Part shown: positions 1 to 5,432 of the stretch, piece after piece
Layout: the number at the start of each line of letters is the position of its first letter
How positions within the stretch are numbered: position 1 is the first letter of the stretch
From: Rhodospirillales bacterium
Lineage (GTDB): Bacteria > Pseudomonadota > Alphaproteobacteria > Acetobacterales > Acetobacteraceae
Direction: 5' to 3'
Assembly (NCBI GenBank): GCA_018971905.1
Contig: JAGWZS010000112.1
Location: forward strand, 1-6,142
Length of the DNA: 6,142 nt
Notes under the pieces: model-generated
Seen by the model: only the letters and a program-made list of their open reading frames with translations
What the model was told of the DNA's origin: nothing
Database searches by the model: none
Translations under genes and position numbers: made by a program

Positions 1-637
1 ATTTCGGCAATTGGCCGGTGCCGTACATGGTTGCGTCGTTCACCAGCAGCGGCACCGCGGTTTCGGAATAGCCGAACTCGCTGGTATGGGTGTCCAGCAT
101 GAACTGCCCCAGGGCGCGTTCCAGCCGGGCCAACGCGCCTTTCAACACGGTAAAGCGGGCACCTGCCAGCTTGGCAGCGCCAGCGAAATCCATCAGCCCC
201 AGTGCCTCGCCCAGCTCGAAATGCTGTTTCGGCGTGAAGGCAAATTCACGCGGCGCGCCCCAGAGTTTTTCCTGCTTGTTCTGCGCCTCGTCCTTACCCT
301 CCGGTACGGAGGCATCGAGCAGGTTCGGGATCTTGCTCAACATGTCACGCAGCAAGGCGTCCAGGCGTGGGCCCTCGGCATCCAGCGCCTCAATTTCACC
401 CCGCAGCCTCACCCCTTCAGCTTCCAGCTCTGCGCTGTCCTGCTTGTTACGCTTTGCTTCGCCTATTTTCTTGGAAACCGCATTGCGCTCGGCCTGCAAT
501 TCCTGCTGTTTGGCCAGCGCAGCCCTGCGCTGCTCATCCAGCGCCAATATCTCTTTGGAAAGCGGCAGAATGCCCCTGCGCCCCAACGCAGCATCAAAAC
601 CGGCGGCATCCTCGCGGATCATCTTTATATCATGCAT
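1..637 (-). CDS. serS: Seryl-tRNA synthetase, N-terminal 212 residues (3' end outside window)
   Basis: Cytoplasmic class II aminoacyl-tRNA synthetase that charges tRNA-Ser (and tRNA-Sec where present) with serine. I translated this frame by hand. It begins MHDIKMIREDAAGFDAALGR, the usual SerRS opening. Residues about 30-100 are rich in Glu, Lys, Arg and Ala and match the long antiparallel coiled-coil arm that grips the tRNA. Residues 136-150 (TPKQHFELGEALGLM) open the catalytic domain. Class II motif 1 follows around 170-200 (LERALGQFMLDTHTSEFGYS), and then MYGTGQLPK at 204-212, where the window ends. Roughly half the protein, including motifs 2 and 3, lies outside. The ATG at 635-637 overlaps the last 8 bases of tatC, and I see no strong ribosome binding site, so translational coupling to tatC is likely. 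The family call is very secure. Confidence 0.96.
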   Translation of the reverse strand, partial: MHDIKMIREDAAGFDAALGRRGILPLSKEILALDEQRRAALAKQQELQAERNAVSKKIGEAKRNKQDSAELEAEGVRLRGEIEALDAEGPRLDALLRDMLSKIPNLLDASVPEGKDEAQNKQEKLWGAPREFAFTPKQHFELGEALGLMDFAGAAKLAGARFTVLKGALARLERALGQFMLDTHTSEFGYSETAVPLLVNDATMYGTGQLPK

Positions 638-1430
638 GTTCAGCGTCTTTGTCTTCTTCAGTTTCGTCTTCGTGTTTTGGCTCGACCATCCGCACCAGGA
701 ACAGCGAAATCTCGAACAGGAAAATCAGCAGCCCGGCCATGATGCACTGGCTCGGCACATCCGGCGGGGCCATTACAGCCGCAACAACAAAGCAGCCAAC
801 ATAAGCATAGCGCCGGTATTTCTTTAATGTCGCATAAGAAACAATACCCACCTTGCCCAGCAGCGTCAGCAGCACCGGCAGCTCGAAGCTGAGCCCGAAG
901 GCAAAGATCAGCTTCATGACAATACTCAGATAGTCCGCCACCTTCGGCAGCAATTCGATATCCACCGAACCGCCAGACTGCTGAAACGAGAGGAAAAATT
1001 TCCACGCCACGGGAAAGAACACATAATACGCCAGCGCCCCGCCCATAAAAAACAATATCGGCGTGGCGATGAGAAAAGGCAGCAGCGCCCGCTTCTCGCG
1101 CTTGTACAGCCCCGGCGCCACAAACAGCCATATCTGTACCGCCACCACAGGAAATGAGATGAACGCCGCGGCGAACACCGCCACTTTCACGTAGGTAAAA
1201 AACGCTTCGTATAACGCGGTGTAGATCAACTCCGGCTTATGTCCCTGCGCTTCCAGCGCGTGCGCCAGGGGGGCTGCCAGAAAATCATAAATTCTCGGTG
1301 CGAAATGATAGCATACCACAAAGCAGAGCAGGAACGTGGCGGCCGACCAGATCAACCGGCGGCGCAGTTCCGCCAGATGCTCCAGCAGCGGCATTTCCCT
1401 GTCGTTAATCTCGTCATCATCGGTGGCCAT
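630..1430 (-). CDS. tatC: Sec-independent protein translocase subunit TatC
   Basis: Multi-spanning core of the twin-arginine translocase in the inner membrane. With TatB it forms the receptor that binds RR signal peptides of folded, often cofactor-bearing exported proteins. The 266-residue length is normal. The cytoplasmic N-terminus carries EHLAELRRRL at 17-26, in which E21 matches the signal-peptide-contacting Glu15 of E. coli TatC. The first cytoplasmic loop has FVAPGLYKREKR at 103-114, with F103 and E112 matching E. coli F94 and E103. Six hydrophobic segments lie near 26-45, 76-104, 116-141, 165-191, 204-220 and 225-247. The tail (250-266) is highly acidic and cytoplasmic. The ATG at 1428-1430 lies 3 bases after the tatB stop, and the stop codon overlaps the serS start. 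These residue equivalences come from remembered E. coli numbering. Confidence 0.97.
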   Translation of the reverse strand: MATDDDEINDREMPLLEHLAELRRRLIWSAATFLLCFVVCYHFAPRIYDFLAAPLAHALEAQGHKPELIYTALYEAFFTYVKVAVFAAAFISFPVVAVQIWLFVAPGLYKREKRALLPFLIATPILFFMGGALAYYVFFPVAWKFFLSFQQSGGSVDIELLPKVADYLSIVMKLIFAFGLSFELPVLLTLLGKVGIVSYATLKKYRRYAYVGCFVVAAVMAPPDVPSQCIMAGLLIFLFEISLFLVRMVEPKHEDETEEDKDAEHA

Positions 1431-1433
1431 GCG

Positions 1434-1868
1434 CTAAAAACCCCAGCGCCTGGTGCCAGGCGGAATAAAGGCCGGAACTGGTGCTTTGCGCGCGGCATCC
1501 GGGGGAACAAAAGCGGGCGAATCTGGTGGAGCCTCCTCCACGGGGGCGGGCGGTTTATAAGGCATGGCGGCCAGGCCGTCATTTACCTCCTTCATCGTGG
1601 CGCGCAGCCCTCCATCTGGGTCAAGCGCGGCTCCGGCGGCACTCCGGAAGTCAAACCGCCGAAGTTTGTCGATCTCACCTTTTACATCGGAGAGATTGGC
1701 CTCGCGCATCATTTCGTCCACATGGCCCTGGAATTCCGCCGCCATGCCCCTGGCTTTCTTGATCAGCCCGGTCACGGTGCGGATGGCGACAGGCAGATCC
1801 TTCGGCCCAATGGCAATTAGCGCCACCGCCATGATCAACCCGATCTCGCCCCAAGAAAATCCAAACAT
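1434..1868 (-). CDS. tatB: Sec-independent protein translocase subunit TatB
   Basis: Single-span membrane subunit that works with TatC as the twin-arginine signal receptor. The 144-residue product begins MFGFSWGEIGLIMAVALIAI. It has the TatB hallmarks: a short N-terminal transmembrane helix (about 4-20), Glu at position 8, and a Gly21-Pro22 hinge. An amphipathic charged helix (about 24-70, through VTGLIKKARGMAAEF) follows, then a proline/alanine-rich, probably disordered C-terminus. I prefer TatB over TatA because of Glu8, the Gly-Pro hinge (TatA typically has Phe-Gly), the length, and the position directly before tatC. No good Shine-Dalgarno sits before the ATG; the nearest purine run (GAGGG) overlaps the chaC stop and is too far away. 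No tatA is visible in this window. Confidence 0.93.
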   Translation of the reverse strand: MFGFSWGEIGLIMAVALIAIGPKDLPVAIRTVTGLIKKARGMAAEFQGHVDEMMREANLSDVKGEIDKLRRFDFRSAAGAALDPDGGLRATMKEVNDGLAAMPYKPPAPVEEAPPDSPAFVPPDAARKAPVPAFIPPGTRRWGF

Positions 1869-1872
1869 CGCA

Positions 1873-1888
1873 GGCTTGCTAGCAGGCC
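1873..1888. other. 16-bp imperfect palindrome filling the chaC-tatB gap
   Basis: The plus strand reads GGCTTGCTAGCAGGCC, an inverted repeat centred on CTAG with one mismatched position per arm. It occupies nearly all of the 21-base gap between the chaC stop and the tatB start, the widest gap in the window. As RNA on the coding strand it could form only a short stem with an internal C-A mismatch and a 4-base loop. There is no following U-run, so it is not an intrinsic terminator. It may be chance, a weak operator, or a scar of gene rearrangement. I assign no function. Confidence 0.3.
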
Positions 1889-1889
1889 C

Positions 1890-2561
1890 TCACGCGGATG
1901 GCAAAGACGCGGCAATGCGCGTAAGGGCGGCGTCTTTCACTCCAAGTTCGCGCAAATGCGTCATGGTGTTGTCAAAATATTCCCGGCAGGTGCCAAGGTC
2001 TCCCCGGCCAGACATGATCAGCGCCGCGGCCTCTTCCGTGGTGATTTCTTTCATATAGCGTGGATGCAGCGGGTTGATGACAAAAGTGATCGCGCGCATC
2101 CGCTGTTCGTCGGCGACAAGCGTCACCCAGCGGGCATTATAGGCCCCGCCATACATTTCCCGCTGCCAGAGCAGCCCGAGTTCTTCTCTGGCCTTGTCCG
2201 CGTCGATTCTGAACGCCACGCCACGGCAGGCGCCGCCCTTGTCCAGCGCCAGCATCAGGCCAGGCGTTTCGGGTGTGCCGCGCCCCATATATAGTTTCAG
2301 GCAAAACCGCCGACGCCAGCCGCGCAGCAGGGCGCAGCATTTTTCTTTATAATTAAACGCGGGGTTCCAGATCAGCGAGCCGTAGCCGAATATCCAGAGA
2401 TCTTCGCCCGGCTGGTGCTGCGCCAATATCTGCTCGAGCAGCGCCGCCATCTCTGCATCGCTCCGCCCGCGCGCTTCAGGGTGCTTTTCGGAATATTCCC
2501 GCAGCCGGGCGCGCAACGTACCGTCCAACAATGTTTGACGGGTGATGCGCAGCTGGCTCAT
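1890..2561 (-). CDS. chaC: ChaC-type glutathione-specific gamma-glutamylcyclotransferase
   Basis: Predicted cytosolic enzyme of the ChaC family, which cleaves glutathione to 5-oxoproline and Cys-Gly (EC 4.3.2.7). The 223-residue product has an N-terminal charged helical extension (about 1-50), common in proteobacterial members. The substrate-binding loop follows as WIFGYGSLIWNPAF at 56-69 (YGSL at 60-63), then the conserved LLRGWRRRFCLKL at 78-90 and GRGTPETPGLMLALD at 93-107. LWQREMYGGAY at 131-141 holds the expected catalytic Glu135. The C-terminal YFDNTMTHLRELGV at 195-208 is also typical. The ATG overlaps the scpB stop as ATGA. A GAGGG run about 10 bases upstream could serve as ribosome binding site. 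It sits between scpB and tatB, where many alphaproteobacteria have tatA. Family assignment is strong; substrate preference is inferred from the family. Confidence 0.93.
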   Translation of the reverse strand: MSQLRITRQTLLDGTLRARLREYSEKHPEARGRSDAEMAALLEQILAQHQPGEDLWIFGYGSLIWNPAFNYKEKCCALLRGWRRRFCLKLYMGRGTPETPGLMLALDKGGACRGVAFRIDADKAREELGLLWQREMYGGAYNARWVTLVADEQRMRAITFVINPLHPRYMKEITTEEAAALIMSGRGDLGTCREYFDNTMTHLRELGVKDAALTRIAASLPSA

Positions 2562-3157
2562 TCCGGCCCACCCTCGCCTGCCATGCCCATCCCGGGCAAT
2601 TCAGCCGCTGACAGTGCCAACGCCGGGCCGGTTGGGTCGATCAGCAATTCTTCGCGTTTTGGTAATTCGCGCAGATCATTCAGCCCAAACTGCGCCAGAA
2701 AGGCCGACGTTGTGCCCCAAAGTGTGGGGCGCCCGGGCGTTTCCTTGCGGCCCTTGGGCGTTACAAGGCCATTTTCCAGCAGCAAATCCAGCGTGGCCTG
2801 AGACAATGCGGCGCCACGGATTTCCTCGATCTCGGTGCGAGTCACCGGCTGGTGATAGGCGATGATGGCAAGGCTCTCCATGGCCACGCGGGGCAGACGG
2901 CGCGGCAGTTCCACCACTTTGCGCAAAAGCGGCGCCAAATCCGCCGCGGTGCGGAATTGCCACCCCCCGCCCACGGTGGCGATATTGACGCCCCGGCCTT
3001 CATAGGCCCGCGTCAACGCGGCCATCACCGCATCCACGTCAGCATCCTCAGGCAGCAGATTGGCCAGCATCCGGGCGGTTACCGGCTGCGTGGCGGCAAA
3101 AATTGCAGCCTCGGCCAGGCGCATTGCCGGGGTGAAGTCATCAGCCATCAAATTCAC
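2558..3157 (-). CDS. scpB: Segregation and condensation protein ScpB
   Basis: Winged-helix kleisin-interacting subunit of the bacterial SMC-ScpAB condensin, which compacts and segregates the chromosome. The product is 199 residues from the GTG start. The N-terminal winged-helix domain begins around MRLAEAAIFAATQPVT (12-27). The second contains the family signature ESLAIIAYHQPVTRTEIEEI (94-113), followed by RGAALSQATLDLLLENGLV, the PGRPTLWGTT strip (141-150) and FLAQFGLNDLRELP (153-166). The C-terminal tail (168-199) is low complexity. The chosen GTG at 3155-3157 has AGGAG 4 bases upstream. The alternative ATG at 3146-3148 (MADDFTPAM) is 3 codons shorter, with 13-base spacing. Either start overlaps the end of scpA, implying coupled synthesis of the two partners. 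Confidence 0.96.
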   Translation of the reverse strand: MNLMADDFTPAMRLAEAAIFAATQPVTARMLANLLPEDADVDAVMAALTRAYEGRGVNIATVGGGWQFRTAADLAPLLRKVVELPRRLPRVAMESLAIIAYHQPVTRTEIEEIRGAALSQATLDLLLENGLVTPKGRKETPGRPTLWGTTSAFLAQFGLNDLRELPKREELLIDPTGPALALSAAELPGMGMAGEGGPE

Positions 3158-3899
3158 CGTTCTCCTGGCGTTGGCGCATCAGAATCGGCCCAAACCTCTC
3201 ATCTTGGCGCAAGTCTAGCTGTCCACTCTTAGCCATTTCCAGCCCCGCGATAAGCGTTGAGGAGATGGCGGCCCGGCGCGGCGTGCCATTCTCTAGCCCT
3301 TCCGGTAAAAATTGCTCCAAACTGGCCCAGTCAGGCAAGGAGCCAAGCAGCCGGCCAACGCGCTGCAACGCGTCTTGTACCGAGAAATAGACCATCGGCT
3401 TGGGCCGGTATTGCTGCTTGCCCCCTGCCCGGCGCCGCGCCATAAGATAAGCCGAAAGCAGCCCCGACATTTCAAGCTTCAGGCGGGAGCGATCCAGCTC
3501 CGTCAACTCCTCGGGAATGCCACGCTCAAACACATCCCAGCCGAGTTGCGGGCGCGCGCCCATCCATTTCGCGGCTTCCCGCATGGCCTGAAGATCCATA
3601 AGTCGCGCCTGAAGAATCTCGGCTGCCACCTCCGCATCCTCAGGCTCGCCAAACTGGGGCACCAGCAAGCGGGATTTCAGCCAGGTGAGCCAGGCGGCCA
3701 TCACCAGCCAATCCGCCGCCAGTTCCAGCCGTACGCGCCGCGCCCCCTCGATAACCGATAGAAATTGCTCAACCAATTTCAGAATGGAGATTTTGGCCAG
3801 ATCCACCTTCTGCGCGCGGGCCAGCTCCAGCAGCAGGTCCAGCGGGCCTTCAAACCCTTCCAGCTTTAAAACCAGGGCCTCAGTTGGTTCCAATGCCAT
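3141..3899 (-). CDS. scpA: Segregation and condensation protein ScpA (kleisin)
   Basis: Kleisin subunit that bridges the two heads of the SMC dimer and binds ScpB, forming the ring that organises newly replicated DNA. The 252-residue product has the ScpA N-terminal signature LEGFEGPLDLLLELARAQKV (13-32), then DLAKISILKLVEQFL. This is the helical part that contacts the SMC neck. LVMAAWLTWLKSRLLVP (65-81) is the second conserved block. A long, variable, charged middle runs to about residue 200. The C-terminal winged helix, which contacts the SMC head, ends with STLIAGLEMAKSGQLDLRQDE (214-234) and FGPILM. The ATG at 3897-3899 lies 20 bases inside the M50 gene. A GGGGA run touches it with no spacing, so the start rests more on protein alignment than on a ribosome binding site. 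A TTG two codons downstream, with 6-base spacing, is a possible alternative. Confidence 0.96.
   Translation of the reverse strand: MALEPTEALVLKLEGFEGPLDLLLELARAQKVDLAKISILKLVEQFLSVIEGARRVRLELAADWLVMAAWLTWLKSRLLVPQFGEPEDAEVAAEILQARLMDLQAMREAAKWMGARPQLGWDVFERGIPEELTELDRSRLKLEMSGLLSAYLMARRRAGGKQQYRPKPMVYFSVQDALQRVGRLLGSLPDWASLEQFLPEGLENGTPRRAAISSTLIAGLEMAKSGQLDLRQDERFGPILMRQRQENGEFDG
3162..3166 (-). promoter_or_regulatory. Ribosome binding site of scpB (AGGAG)
   Basis: AGGAG lies on the coding strand inside the last codons of scpA. It is 4 bases before the GTG at 3155-3157 and 13 bases before the ATG at 3146-3148. This spacing favours the GTG start, though 4 bases is slightly tight, so the ATG cannot be excluded. 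Confidence 0.55.
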
Positions 3900-4584
3900 T
3901 CCCCGTCAGCACCAGCACCGCGCGCTCCGCCGCGGGCAACATTACCCCCATCACGTCACGAAACGGGTCAAACTGGATTCCGAACTGCGCCAGCGTCAAC
4001 GGCAGCACAAACAGTATCAGCAGCACCGCCGCAATGCCGATTTTCTCTGCCCTCGCCAGCTTGATGGCCAGCGGCAAGGGCAGCACGCCCACAGCAATCC
4101 GCCCGCCGTCCATCGGTGGCAGGGGAATGAGATTGAACAAGCCCAGCACCAGATTGATCTGAATAAAATAGGCAAGAAAATCCAACAACTGGAGTGACCG
4201 CATCGCCACGGCCGCGTGCATGGCGATGCCTGCTGCCAGCGCCAGGGTAAAATTCATCACCGGCCCCGCAATGGCAACAATGGCCATCAGTCTGCGGGCA
4301 TTGCGGTAAGTGCCAATCCGCAAATTAACCGGGTTAACAGGAACCGGCTTGGCCCAGCCATAGAGAAACGCCACCCGCCCCAGCGTGAGAAACTGCCCCG
4401 CCGCCAGCACCAGCGGCACCAGGATGCTGCCGGTTTTGTCGATATGCTTCAGCGGGTTCAGCGTCAGCCGCCCGGCCCAGCGGGCGGTATGATCGCCCAT
4501 AAAATAAGCCACGGCCCCATGCGCCAGCTCATGCATAATAATGGCACCAGCCAGCGCAAGGATGATCAACAGAAAATGCGGCAT
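3880..4584 (-). CDS. Site-2 protease-like M50 membrane metalloprotease
   Basis: Polytopic inner-membrane zinc protease of the M50 family without a PDZ domain. Members cut transmembrane substrates within the bilayer; the substrate here is unknown. Visible in the 234-residue protein: a first membrane helix ending in HELAH (18-22), the HExxH zinc motif with catalytic Glu19; LNPLKHIDKTGS (42-53), typical of this subfamily; the AGPVMNF block (106-112); and NLIPLPPMDGGR (151-162), whose Asp159 should be the third zinc ligand. Further hydrophobic segments occur near 56-70, 100-125, 138-155 and 183-203. I chose the ATG at 4582-4584. The same frame stays open 17 codons upstream into nagZ, but that extension is Arg/Gly-rich, overlaps nagZ and lacks family resemblance, while a GGAGG sits 10 bases before the chosen ATG. 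The gene follows the nagZ stop by 2 bases. Confidence 0.92.
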   Translation of the reverse strand: MPHFLLIILALAGAIIMHELAHGAVAYFMGDHTARWAGRLTLNPLKHIDKTGSILVPLVLAAGQFLTLGRVAFLYGWAKPVPVNPVNLRIGTYRNARRLMAIVAIAGPVMNFTLALAAGIAMHAAVAMRSLQLLDFLAYFIQINLVLGLFNLIPLPPMDGGRIAVGVLPLPLAIKLARAEKIGIAAVLLILFVLPLTLAQFGIQFDPFRDVMGVMLPAAERAVLVLTGNGIGTN

Positions 4585-4586
4585 GG

Positions 4587-5432
4587 CTACAGCGCCTCCA
4601 GCACGGCGCGGTTGCCCTCGAAATCGCCAGGGCAATAAAGCGCAATGTCGCAGCCGACCGCCAGGGCGCGGGTGGCGCGGTCCGCCGGAGTGCCGCTGAG
4701 CGCACCCATGGCCAGATCATCCGAGACCAGAATGCCCTGAAAGCCAATACGGCCGCGGATAATATCCCGGATGATAATTTCCGACAAAGTGCCTGGATTT
4801 ACAGCATCATATTGTTCGTACACCACATGCGCCGTCATCGCCCAGGGAAGATTTTTGTTGGCGATGAAGGGCAGCAAATCGTCCTCCGTTAGCTCCGGCA
4901 CACGCGGCAAGGCAATGTGGGAATCCACCAGCGCGCGGCCATGGCCCGGCAGATGCTTCATCACCGGCAACACGCCCTCGGCCATGATACCGCGGGCGAT
5001 TTCACCGCCCAGATGGGCTACAATGGCGGCATCGCCGGTAATGGCACGGTCGCCCACCACATCAGATGCGCCTGGCACACGTATATCAAGCACCGGGGCT
5101 GCGGTGCAGGTAAACCCGGCCTCACGCACCATGGCGCCCAGCGCGCGGCCGTGCGCGAAAGCTTCCGGTGCCGTGCGCAGGCTGCCCGCGGGCGGTAATG
5201 CGGGCCAGTGCGGGGGTTTAAGCCGCGCCACGCGGCCGCCTTCCTGGTCCACCATCAACACCGCATCCAGCGGTAGAGTTTCTTTTAATTCTTCTGCAAG
5301 ATCAGATAGTTGAAATTTATCTTTGATGTTTCTGGCGAACAGAATAACCCCGCGCGGCTGGTGCGCCCGGAATAAATCCCGTTCCTGCGGCGTCAAGGTC
5401 AGCCCTGAAATGCCCAAGATCGCGGGCTTCAA
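4587..5432 (-). CDS. nagZ: Beta-N-acetylhexosaminidase NagZ, short C-terminus
   Basis: Cytoplasmic family GH3 enzyme of peptidoglycan recycling. It removes N-acetylglucosamine from GlcNAc-anhydroMurNAc (muro)peptides imported after wall turnover. The 281-residue product is a TIM-barrel protein. It shows ILGISGLTLTPQERDLF (5-21), PRGVILFARNI (27-37), VDQEGGRV (61-68), VMKHLPGHG (157-165), the DSH dyad Asp170-His172 (predicted acid/base) within SHIALP, and SDDLAM (237-242) with predicted nucleophile Asp238. The last barrel strand is visible as GCDIALYCPGD (260-270), but the protein ends only 11 residues later. This is about 50 residues shorter, counting from the nucleophile, than E. coli NagZ as I recall it. 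The start is TTG at 5430-5432, overlapping the upstream stop as TTGA. It fits the family N-terminus, and no in-frame ATG or GTG exists nearby. Confidence 0.93.
   Translation of the reverse strand: MKPAILGISGLTLTPQERDLFRAHQPRGVILFARNIKDKFQLSDLAEELKETLPLDAVLMVDQEGGRVARLKPPHWPALPPAGSLRTAPEAFAHGRALGAMVREAGFTCTAAPVLDIRVPGASDVVGDRAITGDAAIVAHLGGEIARGIMAEGVLPVMKHLPGHGRALVDSHIALPRVPELTEDDLLPFIANKNLPWAMTAHVVYEQYDAVNPGTLSEIIIRDIIRGRIGFQGILVSDDLAMGALSGTPADRATRALAVGCDIALYCPGDFEGNRAVLEAL
4595..4599 (-). promoter_or_regulatory. Ribosome binding site of the M50 protease gene (GGAGG)
   Basis: GGAGG on the coding strand is embedded in the third- and second-last codons of nagZ, 10 bases before the ATG at 4582-4584. 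It supports the shorter M50 start and means the end of nagZ doubles as the initiation region of the next gene. Confidence 0.6.

Noticed and set aside
11..827. Long plus-strand open frames antisense to serS and the end of tatC
   Set aside because: Compositions are Arg/Pro/Ser/Gln-rich with no family signature, and the minus strand encodes clear SerRS and TatC. They are G+C-driven shadows.
1431..1450. Short T-run before tatC read as a terminator
   Set aside because: The GGGGTTTTTAG on the coding strand encodes the last residues and stop of tatB, and no stem precedes it.
1239..2058. Plus-strand open frames of 193 and 164 codons opposite tatB and chaC
   Set aside because: They are antisense to well-recognised genes, with no motif and no plausible ribosome binding site noted.
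4585..4635. 17-residue N-terminal extension of the M50 protease inside nagZ
   Set aside because: It is Arg/Gly-rich, unlike the family's start directly at the first membrane helix, and GGAGG precedes the downstream ATG. It would also need a 49-base overlap with nagZ.
4529..4747. 72-codon minus-strand frame considered as a frameshifted remainder of the NagZ C-terminus
   Set aside because: Its sequence is Arg/Trp/Ala-rich and does not resemble a NagZ C-terminal region; it overlaps the end of nagZ and the start of the M50 gene in a third frame.
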